A DNA stretch of 12,579 nt. Origin: DATLYF01 sp035575095. GTDB taxonomy: Bacteria; Pseudomonadota; Gammaproteobacteria; Competibacterales; Competibacteraceae. The stretch's first letter is position 1. Every line of letters starts with the position of its first letter. Under the pieces are notes generated by a model, which was given only the letters and a program-made list of their open reading frames with translations, was not told where the DNA came from and ran no database searches. Positions 1-5,125 of this stretch are shown here, piece by piece. The translations under genes were made by a program, and so were the position numbers. The stretch spans positions 1-12,579 of the forward strand of contig DATLYF010000159.1 in the NCBI GenBank assembly GCA_035575095.1, read 5' to 3'.

Positions 1-40
1 ACCCCCCTTGCCACGACTCGCCACTCAAGACAGCGCGCTC

Positions 41-123
41 TGACGCGAGGCCGGACTCGAACCGGCATCCACTTACCCGGCGCTGCGGGCAGCCACCCTT
101 ACCCATCGGGCTACACCGCGTCA
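41..123 (-). tRNA. tRNA-like element, probably degenerate
   Basis: On the minus strand a T-arm is clear: stem GCCGG, loop TTCGAGT, stem CCGGC. The ends pair as TGACGCG with CGCGTCA, like a 7-bp acceptor stem. Two unpaired bases (CT) separate T-stem and acceptor, which is abnormal. A D-arm can be drawn as GCCC, loop GATGGGTAA, GGGT, preceded by TA as in canonical U8-A9. No regular 5-bp stem with 7-base loop can be drawn for the anticodon arm: the middle folds either as GCTG-CCCG-CAGC or as GCCCG-CAGCGC-CGGGT, so no anticodon is assigned. No CCA is encoded. It may be a tRNA remnant at a phage integration boundary or a phage tRNA with unusual geometry; that it is tRNA-derived is fairly likely, that it is functional is not. 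Confidence 0.35.
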
Positions 124-156
124 GGGCTGCGAGTCCAATATAGCACAGGAGGCCGC

Positions 157-597
157 ATGATCCGCATCGACATCGATGACCGCGAAGTCCGGCAGGCGCT
201 GAAGCAGCTTGCCCGGCGCGTGGCCGACATGACCCCGGCCATGCGCGCCATCGGGCAGGAGATGGAAACCCGCATCGCCACCCGCTTCGAGACCCGGCGC
301 GACCCGGCCGGCCGCCCCTGGGCCCCCTTGCGCCCCGCCACCGAAAAGGCCAAGAAGGGGCGCGGCGCGATCCTCTACCGCACCGGCGAGCTGCTGGACT
401 CGCGCACCCACCGCGCCGGGCCCTTCGAGGTGGCGGTGGGCTTTGGCAAGCCCTATGCCGCCTATCACGAGTTCGGCACCCGCAAGATGCCGCGCCGTGG
501 GCTGCTCATGGCCGACCCGCAAGCCGGCACGCTGGGCGAGGAAGACCGGCGGGCCATCCTCGAGATTCTGGCCGACTACCTGGCCGAGGGGCGCTAG
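157..597 (+). CDS. Phage virion morphogenesis protein (Mu gpG-like / Phage_tail_S family)
   Basis: This 146-residue protein resembles the Mu-type phage virion morphogenesis family (PF05069), which acts in head or tail assembly. Visible family features are a basic helical N-terminal half, the segment RTGELLDS at 75-82, and YAAYHEFGTRKMPRRGLL around 100-117, a strongly conserved block in this family. Length is usual. The ATG at 157 has a strong AGGAGG at 147-152. No other structural phage gene is visible downstream, so it is either the inner edge of a prophage extending left or an isolated remnant. The upstream side carries an antisense tRNA-like element, consistent with an integration boundary. 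Its stop TAG overlaps the stop of the convergent excalibur gene. Confidence 0.82.
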   Translation: MIRIDIDDREVRQALKQLARRVADMTPAMRAIGQEMETRIATRFETRRDPAGRPWAPLRPATEKAKKGRGAILYRTGELLDSRTHRAGPFEVAVGFGKPYAAYHEFGTRKMPRRGLLMADPQAGTLGEEDRRAILEILADYLAEGR

Positions 598-830
598 CGG
601 CAAAGGGATTCGCAGGGGATGCCGTCGTGGTCCCTGTCAAGACGTGAAAGGCCGCATTTTTTAAGGAAGTACACGGCCTCCTCGCACGACGACATCTGCT
701 TGCAGGTGCTCTTTGTTCCGCACTGCCATGTCCCTTCGTGGCCCGTCCCCTCCTCGGCGCGAGAGGATTGGCGGGAGGATTGCCGAGCCGCGTTGCCCGA
801 CTCCGCATGCCGCCATTCCCACGGCGGCAC
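594..830 (-). CDS. Excalibur calcium-binding domain protein, small
   Basis: Residues ~36-78 of the translated frame match the excalibur domain: paired Cys near positions 37 and 43, then SCEEA, a second Cys at 59, and the terminal DxDxDGxxCE signature (D65, D67, D69, G70, C73, E74) ending in LC. The acidic loop is an EF-hand-like calcium site described in extracellular or envelope proteins. In many proteobacteria the domain follows a cold-shock or DUF1294 region; neither is visible upstream here. The first ~35 residues are low-complexity and Arg/Ser-rich. The start used is a GTG without a convincing Shine-Dalgarno, and the frame stays open to about 905 with no ATG, so the 5' part may be lost or fused to junk. 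The domain is secure, the start is not. Confidence 0.6.
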   Translation of the reverse strand: MPPWEWRHAESGNAARQSSRQSSRAEEGTGHEGTWQCGTKSTCKQMSSCEEAVYFLKKCGLSRLDRDHDGIPCESLCR

Positions 831-832
831 GG

Positions 833-1024
833 GGGTTGGGTCATTTCGAATCGCTCCCCGTGGATAAACTGCGCCAGGGCTGGAACGCCCAGAAGAAACA
901 GCCCTTCAAACCGGGCGAAGAAGGCTCCAGCCGCACCTTGTGCCGCTGCCGCCCCGATATCAGCGGGCGTGCGCTCGCGCTGCCCTTCGGCTGGCTGCTG
1001 CTGCGTCTGGAGGATAAGCGCTGA
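833..1024 (+). pseudogene. csm5: C-terminal remnant of a type III-A CRISPR RAMP protein, Csm5-like
   Basis: The plus frame ending at the TGA at 1022-1024 encodes about 63 residues that read like a real protein end: it opens GLGHFESLPVDKLRQGW and closes ALPFGWLLLRLEDKR. From memory of the family, Csm5 proteins end in a similar way, with a glycine-rich 'GrFshfES' segment followed by a terminal 'LPFGWvLl'. Csm5 is a Cas7-type RAMP subunit at the 3' end of the type III-A crRNA complex. Here there is no start codon with a ribosome site, and about 300 N-terminal residues are missing. The fragment directly abuts the upstream region of the excalibur gene. The CRISPR genes downstream on the same strand support the identification. 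The antisense frame is longer but resembles nothing I know. The family call was not checked by search. Confidence 0.45.
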
Positions 1025-1142
1025 GCGCCAGTAAGCTCTATGCCGCCCCCAACAAACTACTCGTCGGGACGGCGGATTGAGGAACGCCAATCCCGATCTT
1101 AGGTTTAAGGCGAGGATTTCATTTCTTGAGAAGGACACAAGC

Positions 1143-1394
1143 TTGAGCCTGCACATCGAAGCCCCGGAAACCGACTGCCTGGCCCGTGAGTTCGCCGCCG
1201 CCACCGGCGAGAGCCTGACCGAGGCTATGCGTAGAGCCGTGGCCGAGCGATTGGCAAGGGAAAGTGGTAAAACGCCCGTACGCCTGCGCGACGAGATCAT
1301 GGCCATCGCCACCCGCTGCGCTGCTCTGCCCGATCTCAGCACTGCCACACCAGACCAGATCATCGGGTATGACAAGTCGGGGTTGCCGCACTGA
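1143..1394 (+). CDS. vapB: VapB-type antitoxin (Rv0623-like / PSK transcription factor family)
   Basis: This 83-residue protein matches the PF07704 antitoxin family: SLHIEAPETDCLAREFAAATG, then SLTEAMRRAVAERL forming the DNA-binding ribbon-helix-helix-like part, and the family ending RCAALPDLS...DQIIGYDKSGLP. The start is TTG at 1143, chosen because the conserved family start is MSL(N/H)I and GAGAAGGA lies at 1128-1135; an in-frame TTG at 1077 would add 22 unrelated residues. The stop overlaps the vapC ATG (1394) as in intact vapBC operons. It would normally bind and inhibit VapC and repress its own operon. With the toxin broken, it may survive as an orphan repressor or antitoxin. Confidence 0.85.
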   Translation: MSLHIEAPETDCLAREFAAATGESLTEAMRRAVAERLARESGKTPVRLRDEIMAIATRCAALPDLSTATPDQIIGYDKSGLPH

Positions 1395-1549
1395 TGGTCA
1401 TCGACACATCGGCTCTCATCGCCATCATCTTGGCCGAGCCCGAAGCTGCCAAGCTGGCGACCTGCATCGAACAGGACCCGCGGCGCCTTATTTCCAGTGC
1501 TTCGCTGTTGGAAACCAGCATCGTCACCCTGATCAGGATGGCGGCATGA
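1394..1549 (+). pseudogene. vapC: Truncated VapC PIN-domain toxin
   Basis: Translation from the ATG overlapping the vapB stop gives 51 residues: MVIDTSALIAII at the start, DPRRLISSASLLETSIV at 28-44, then a premature stop. This is the N-terminal third of a PIN ribonuclease with the first active-site Asp (D4) and the second acidic residue (E40). Family members are about 130 residues; the two C-terminal acidic residues (in the usual 'NFGDCFAYALA' region) are absent. I looked in the following ~180 bases in all plus frames and did not find that motif, so this looks like a deletion, not a simple frameshift. The product should lack toxin activity. Confidence 0.75.
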
Positions 1550-1688
1550 ACTTCCACGATAACCATGAGCACCTGGAAGCCAGTACCCTGATCCTGATCT
1601 TTCCCAAGCGCCTCGCATTTGCCTTCGGACCGCTCGCAACCCAAAGCTGACGGCACTGCTCCTTGACAATCCGGCAGAATCTCACCCT

Positions 1689-1722
1689 GACGGGCCGGCC
1701 TTGCCCAGAACGGCCCGTCTTT
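1689..1722 (+). terminator. Terminator-like hairpin before the relic repeat
   Basis: A perfect 9-bp stem (GACGGGCCG at 1689-1697 with CGGCCCGTC at 1711-1719), a 13-nt loop, and then TTT. It could end transcription of the vapBC remnant. The T tract is short. It sits only 3 nt before the decayed CRISPR repeat. Confidence 0.5.
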
Positions 1723-1725
1723 GCT

Positions 1726-1761
1726 GTTTCAAACCAGAGCTGATGAAGAAGGGATCGCGGC
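1726..1761 (+). repeat. Solitary degenerate CRISPR repeat
   Basis: The segment starts GTTTCAAACC, contains the exact 16-nt core CTGATGAAGAAGGGAT of the array repeats at 4129-4526, and ends CGCGGC. Compared with the array repeat it carries one A-to-C change, one deletion and a changed base near the middle. It has lost the terminal TTAAGAC that would form most of the 5' handle of a crRNA. No second repeat is found within 100 nt, so this is a relic repeat and not an array. Confidence 0.75.
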
Positions 1762-1918
1762 CCCGCATGAGAGGTCGCCACAAGCTTGCCGGCCCGGTCA
1801 CCGCCGCCCGGCTCTGGCAGAGTCCGCATCAGGACAGGCGGCGCCCGCCATGCTCTTTGGCAGGGACGCCCCGGCACCGCCGCCTGTCGACCATTCGATA
1901 ACAAATTGGCAGGATTCC
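1762..1918 (+). other. csx16 upstream region with long inverted repeat
   Basis: No convincing gene lies here. It holds an 11-bp inverted repeat, GACAGGCGGCG at 1833-1843 and CGCCGCCTGTC at 1878-1888, separated by 34 nt that can fold further (GGCG/CGCC, GCC/GGC). It ends 30 nt before the csx16 ATG and would lie in the mRNA leader if transcription comes from upstream. No clear -35/-10 pair is visible. Confidence 0.4.
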
Positions 1919-2227
1919 ATGACCATATTCTTCGTCACCCGCCACCCCGGTGCCCTGGCCTGGGCCCGGGAGGCTGGCATCCACTTCGACCGGGTGCTCG
2001 AACACCTCGACCCGGACCTCATCGCCCCGGGCGATGTGGTGATCGGTTCGCTGCCCGTGCATCTGGCCGCCACGGTCTGCCAGCATGGCGCGCGCTACCT
2101 GCATCTGAGCCTCGATCTCCCCGCCACCCTGCGCGGCCAGGAACTGGACGCCGCTACTCTGCGCAATCTGGGGGCGCGACTGGAGGAATACTTCGTCATC
2201 GCGATCCGTGAGGAGGACCCACAATGA
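1919..2227 (+). CDS. csx16: CRISPR-associated protein Csx16 (VVA1548 family), predicted cA4 ring nuclease
   Basis: This 102-residue protein has the hallmarks of the Csx16/VVA1548 family (PF09652): FFVTRHPGALAWA at 4-16, PGDVVIGSLPVHLAA at 37-51, and YLHLSLDLPATLRGQEL at 60-76. Csx16 is an accessory protein of type III systems and has been reported as a ring nuclease degrading cyclic tetra-adenylate, which would switch the response off. The ATG at 1919 was chosen because homology begins there, with AGGA just upstream; the frame stays open further 5' but with unrelated sequence. Its TGA overlaps the next ATG (2224-2227), so it is translationally coupled to the CARF-nuclease gene. Confidence 0.88.
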   Translation: MTIFFVTRHPGALAWAREAGIHFDRVLEHLDPDLIAPGDVVIGSLPVHLAATVCQHGARYLHLSLDLPATLRGQELDAATLRNLGARLEEYFVIAIREEDPQ

Positions 2228-3405
2228 ACGACCATGACACCCGCCCGCAGGTGCAGGTCTGCTTGATCTCCGGGCAGTTGCTGCCCAATCTCATCCCGGT
2301 GCTGATGGACCGCCCCGTCCACGTGCACCTGGTGGTGAGCGAAGACATGCAGGCCGAGAGCCGGCGCTTCCAGAAGCTGCTGCAGCGCTACACCATCCCC
2401 TATACCGTCCACAGCGGCGTGCCCAGCACCGGCCTGGGTCAGTTGCTCGACTACGCCACCCAACTCGCCAGCCAGTTGGAGGCCGATCACCCTGGCCAGT
2501 CCATCGTGCTCAACGCCACCGGTGGCACCAAGCTCATGGCCTTGGCCTTCGTCGAGGTGTTCCGCGACTTGTTACAGGCCGAAGTGATCTATACCGACAC
2601 CGAGCACGGCTGCCTGGAATCGCTCACCGACCGCGATCACCCGCAGCGACCCATGCGTGCGGTGCTGGACATCGACACCTATCTGGCCGCCAACGGCATG
2701 ACCCTGCGCGCAGCCACTTCGCGCGATGCGCTGTGGGTCGATCGCGCAACTCGGCGCAAGCCGCTCACCAAGTGGCTGGGTGAGCGGGCCGGCAGCCTGA
2801 GCGATTTCCTCGGCGCCCTCAATACCCTGGCCAGCGTCGCCATCGACCGTGACGGCATCCTGGTGCGCCCGCGTCAGAGCTTCGAGCGCCCGCCCCACGG
2901 CCGCTGGTACGAGGCGCTGGAGGCCATTCGCCCCCACGAACTGATCGAATGGGATCGCGGCATCGAGCTGGCCTTCCATGACGGCGAAGCCGCCCGCTAC
3001 CTGGGCGGCGGCTGGCTGGAGGAGTACGCCTGGCACATCGTCCGCGACGAACGCCCCGATGACGTACTGGCCGGCGTCGAGGGCACCTGGGAGGGCAACC
3101 GCCGGCGCGCCAGCCGTAACGAGTTCGACCTGCTCGTCGTGCACCGCAACCGCATGCTGGTGATCGAGTGCAAGACGCTGCGCTTCGGCAAAAGCGAGAG
3201 CAAGGACCAGGACATCATGCACAAGCTGGAGAGCCTCGGGCGCAACGCTGGCGGACTGTTCGGCCGCACCCTGCTGCTGTCGGCGCGGGAACTCACCCCC
3301 GACGCCCGCGCCCGGGCCAAGAGCTATCACATCGACGTCATCGAGGGCGGCGGCCTCAGCGACCTGCGCGATTACGTGCGACGCTGGATGAGCGCCGCCG
3401 GCTGA
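2224..3405 (+). CDS. CARF-PD-(D/E)XK nuclease of the Card1/Can2 (DUF1887) family
   Basis: The protein has 393 residues, the usual size for Card1/Can2. The N-terminal ~160 residues form a CARF sensor domain with the ligand-binding signature NATGGTK at 97-103 and a CLISGQLLPNLIPVL strand-loop near 13-27. After a linker, the C-terminal ~130 residues form a restriction-endonuclease fold: E266/E267 in WLEEYAW, D302 in RNEFDLLVV, and E315-x-K317 in VIECKT, the PD-(D/E)XK triad. Family members are dimeric and are activated by cA4 made by Cas10; they cut single-stranded or nicked duplex DNA and, in some members, RNA, giving dormancy or phage resistance. AGGAGG at 2211-2216 lies inside csx16, and the start overlaps the csx16 stop. 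All key residues are present, so it should be active given a cA4 source. Confidence 0.88.
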   Translation: MNDHDTRPQVQVCLISGQLLPNLIPVLMDRPVHVHLVVSEDMQAESRRFQKLLQRYTIPYTVHSGVPSTGLGQLLDYATQLASQLEADHPGQSIVLNATGGTKLMALAFVEVFRDLLQAEVIYTDTEHGCLESLTDRDHPQRPMRAVLDIDTYLAANGMTLRAATSRDALWVDRATRRKPLTKWLGERAGSLSDFLGALNTLASVAIDRDGILVRPRQSFERPPHGRWYEALEAIRPHELIEWDRGIELAFHDGEAARYLGGGWLEEYAWHIVRDERPDDVLAGVEGTWEGNRRRASRNEFDLLVVHRNRMLVIECKTLRFGKSESKDQDIMHKLESLGRNAGGLFGRTLLLSARELTPDARARAKSYHIDVIEGGGLSDLRDYVRRWMSAAG

Positions 3406-3417
3406 GGGAGCAGCAAC

Positions 3418-4035
3418 ATGCAGACCCTGTTCGGCTGGTCGGAACAGACCTGGCTGTACCTGGACCACTCCGGCATCTTGCTGGGCAACCTGCTGGGCTT
3501 CAGCACGCTCGGTCTAGCCATATTCGGTTTTCTCAAGCGCGACAACCTGCGTCGCTGGCTGAGCCGCAACCGCTTTCCGGAGGTGGGCGGCGTCGACGTG
3601 GCGGATCCTTGCTGGCAGGGCATGGTGTTCACCGTGAGCCATGCCGACACCCCGCGCTGGGTGATGGAGCGTTGCCAGCCCCAACAGGTCGGCCTGATCG
3701 CCAGCGCCCAATCCCGCAGCGTCGCCGACGAGCTGGCCGCCCATGCCCGTAGCCTGGGCATACAGGTCCTCGGTCCACTGGAAGTCGCCGATGCCGACGA
3801 TCCCGCCGCCACGCGCTGGGCCGCGACCGAGTTGCTCCGCCAGATGGTCAAGTCCGGTGCCGACCTGCTCGCCGTCGACCTGACCGGCGGCAAGACCCCA
3901 ATGAGCCTGGGTGCGTTCATGGCCGCCGAGGAGCAAGGCGTTGACAGCCTGTACGTGACCACCGCTTACGACTACGCTTTACGGAAGCCGGACATGCGCA
4001 GCGCCAGGCTGATCCGGATCTCGCATCCCCGCTGA
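3418..4035 (+). CDS. cam1: Cam1-like membrane protein with C-terminal CARF domain
   Basis: This 205-residue protein has one predicted transmembrane helix at about 18-39 (SGILLGNLLGFSTLGLAIFGFL), a basic stop-transfer stretch KRDNLRRWLSRNR at 40-52, and a CARF domain from ~65 to 205. That domain carries the signature VDLTGGKTPMS at 153-163 and strand-helix motifs FTVSH and VGLIAS. Size and order match Cam1, a type III CRISPR membrane effector described from Allochromatium vinosum: cA4 binding to the cytosolic CARF domain of the oligomer leads to membrane depolarisation and growth arrest. GGGAG at 3406-3410 precedes the ATG, 12 nt after the Card1-like gene. It is the last gene of the effector operon, and its stop is followed by the array leader. 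Another TM-CARF accessory protein would be the alternative. Confidence 0.8.
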   Translation: MQTLFGWSEQTWLYLDHSGILLGNLLGFSTLGLAIFGFLKRDNLRRWLSRNRFPEVGGVDVADPCWQGMVFTVSHADTPRWVMERCQPQQVGLIASAQSRSVADELAAHARSLGIQVLGPLEVADADDPAATRWAATELLRQMVKSGADLLAVDLTGGKTPMSLGAFMAAEEQGVDSLYVTTAYDYALRKPDMRSARLIRISHPR

Positions 4036-4128
4036 TGGAGGCATCTGATGGGTAACTTTTCGAAGTCGCGATTTTTCTTCAACCCCCTTTGCAACCTATT
4101 GATGCACAAAATTTTTTGGAGACAGGCA
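4036..4128 (+). promoter_or_regulatory. CRISPR leader
   Basis: This 93-nt stretch between the Cam1-like stop and the first repeat is markedly AT-richer than its surroundings, with runs such as TTTTTCTT and AAAATTTTTTGG near the repeat. That is typical of a leader carrying the array promoter and the site where Cas1-Cas2 inserts new spacers. Its position upstream agrees with the array orientation deduced from the ATTAAGAC repeat end. No clean -35/-10 pair can be assigned. Confidence 0.65.
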
Positions 4129-4526
4129 GTTTAAAACCGAGACCTGATGAAGAAGGGATTAAGACGCCGTCACCGACTTGTAGCCCAGCTCGCGGGCCCA
4201 GTTTAAAACCGAGACCTGATGAAGAAGGGATTAAGACTCCTCAGATCAGACCAGTGCAGCAACCTGTTCGCGTTTAAAACCGCGACCTGATGAAGAAGGG
4301 ATTAAGACACCCCCGGGCACTGCCCGGCGTACGCCGCCGCCAGGCGGTTTAAAACCGAGACCTGATGAAGAAGGGATTAAGACGGCGAACCCGCGCGCCG
4401 GGTCGCCGTAGGGCTCGCGTTTAAAACCGAGACCTGATGAAGAAGGGATTAAGACCCCGCGACGGCGCGCCCTTCCTCGCGCTGCTGTGGTTTAAAACCG
4501 AGACCTGATGAAGAAGGGATTAAGAC
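4129..4526 (+). CRISPR. CRISPR array, 6 repeats and 5 spacers, type III-like repeat
   Basis: Six 37-nt repeats start at 4129, 4201, 4272, 4347, 4419 and 4490. Each begins GTTTAAAACC, contains CTGATGAAGAAGGGAT and ends ATTAAGAC. Five are identical; the third has C for A at repeat position 12 (GCG for GAG). Spacers are 35, 34, 38, 35 and 34 nt. The repeat has no strong internal hairpin, and its last 8 nt fit the 5' handle of type III crRNAs, so transcription is predicted plus-ward from the AT-rich leader at 4036-4128. The last repeat is intact, not decayed as array ends often are, so the array may once have been longer. All spacers are GC-rich like the host region; none obviously matches elsewhere in the window by eye. 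Confidence 0.98.
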
Positions 4527-4832
4527 CCGGCGGCAGCAGCTCCATCCCCGGACCGGCGCACTTGCGCGCCGGCCGACTGACAGGGGCTGGATCTCATACA
4601 CACCGCCGAGGAGCTGGATAACATGGGACGCGCTGTCCGTTCACCCTGAAGCCGGCACTGAGACTGGACTACTGGCCCAAGTGATCCTCGGTCGCCGGGC
4701 GCAGCCTCGCCCGGCCGTCCGGCGCCTCCTTCAGCCCTGCCCCCGCACGGCTCACAAGCTTGCGGGCCGTGCCGTTTTCGGCCCTGCGTGCTGCAATGGC
4801 ATCACCCCAGACTCCATGAGGAGGGATGCGCC
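4527..4832. other. Gap between array and cas genes, several hairpins, no clear gene
   Basis: No gene can be supported here. A 7-bp hairpin, CCGGCGC at 4553-4559 with GCGCCGG at 4566-4572, lies 26 nt after the last repeat. A second, GCCGGGCG at 4694-4701 with CGCCCGGC at 4708-4715, follows, and a terminator is at 4745-4778. Short plus-frame pieces such as LDLIHTAEELDNMG (about 4590-4625) and LKPALRLDYWPK before the TGA near 4680 look protein-like but lie in different frames and are too short to assign; they may be remains of a lost gene. Confidence 0.5.
4745..4778 (+). terminator. Rho-independent terminator upstream of the first cas2
   Basis: A 7-bp stem, GCACGGC at 4745-4751 with GCCGTGC at 4766-4772, encloses an inner palindrome CAAGCTTG and is followed by CGTTTT. 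It probably ends the array transcript, so the cas genes beyond it would need their own promoter or readthrough. Confidence 0.6.
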
Positions 4833-5120
4833 ATGAAGGGCAACCGCCGCCTGCATCTGGCCGCTTACGACATCGCCGACCCGGGCCGCTTGCGCGAAGC
4901 GCTCAAGCTGGTGCGGGCGCACGCCTGCGGCGGGCAAAAGTCGGCCTACGAGTGCTTTCTCAGCTCTGACGAGCGCCAGGCATTGCTGCGCGATATGGCG
5001 GCGCTGCTCGATCCGGTGGCCGACCGCTTCATGTTGTTGCCGCTGGGGGCGGTGGACGGCATCCGCGTGCTGGGCATCGCCGTGCGCCCCAGCGATCCGG
5101 ACTACTACTACGTGGGGTGA
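4833..5120 (+). CDS. cas2: Cas2, first copy
   Basis: This 95-residue protein has the Cas2 ferredoxin-like start LHLAAYDIADPGRLREALKLV with the conserved Asp (D13) after the first strand. It continues with GGQKSAYECFLSSDE and the last strands MLLPLG...VRVLG-like. Cas2 bridges two Cas1 dimers in the spacer-integration complex. The ATG at 4833 was chosen because GAGGAGGG lies just upstream and homology begins there; an in-frame GTG at 4788 would add 15 unrelated residues. It opens a four-gene cassette with cas1, a cas1-like gene and a second cas2. Its TGA lies 5 nt before the cas1 ATG. Confidence 0.9.
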   Translation: MKGNRRLHLAAYDIADPGRLREALKLVRAHACGGQKSAYECFLSSDERQALLRDMAALLDPVADRFMLLPLGAVDGIRVLGIAVRPSDPDYYYVG

Positions 5121-5125
5121 CGGCG

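Noticed and set aside
157..597. Possibility that an array spacer targets the phage gene in this window
   Set aside because: By eye none of the five spacers shows an extended match to either strand of the gene; this was not computed.
1545..1650. Small frame of 34 codons after the vapC stop (starts MNFHDNHEHLEAS)
   Set aside because: It overlaps the vapC stop in an ATGA-like way but has no ribosome site and resembles nothing known; it does not continue VapC.
506..1669. 387-codon minus-strand frame over the excalibur, csm5-stub and vapBC region
   Set aside because: No domain resemblance; it runs opposite to vapB and across the excalibur gene, whose motif lies in another minus frame.
1762..1900. 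Search for a second degenerate repeat after the relic at 1726-1761
   Set aside because: No sequence resembling GTTTAAAACC or the GATGAAGAAGG core occurs within a spacer length, so no mini-array is claimed.
2572..3468. Minus-strand frame opposite the Card1/Can2-like gene
   Set aside because: Antisense shadow of a gene with intact CARF and nuclease motifs.
4089..4277. Open frame running through the first CRISPR repeats
   Set aside because: It encodes the repeat sequence over and over; it is an artefact of the array.
4788..4832. Upstream GTG start for the first cas2
   Set aside because: It would add 15 residues unlike any Cas2; the ATG at 4833 has the ribosome site and begins the homology.
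5117..5125. GTG start of cas1 overlapping the cas2 stop
   Set aside because: The ATG at 5126 gives the usual Cas1 beginning (MGTLYLD); the GTG adds only three residues and cannot be excluded, but is less likely.
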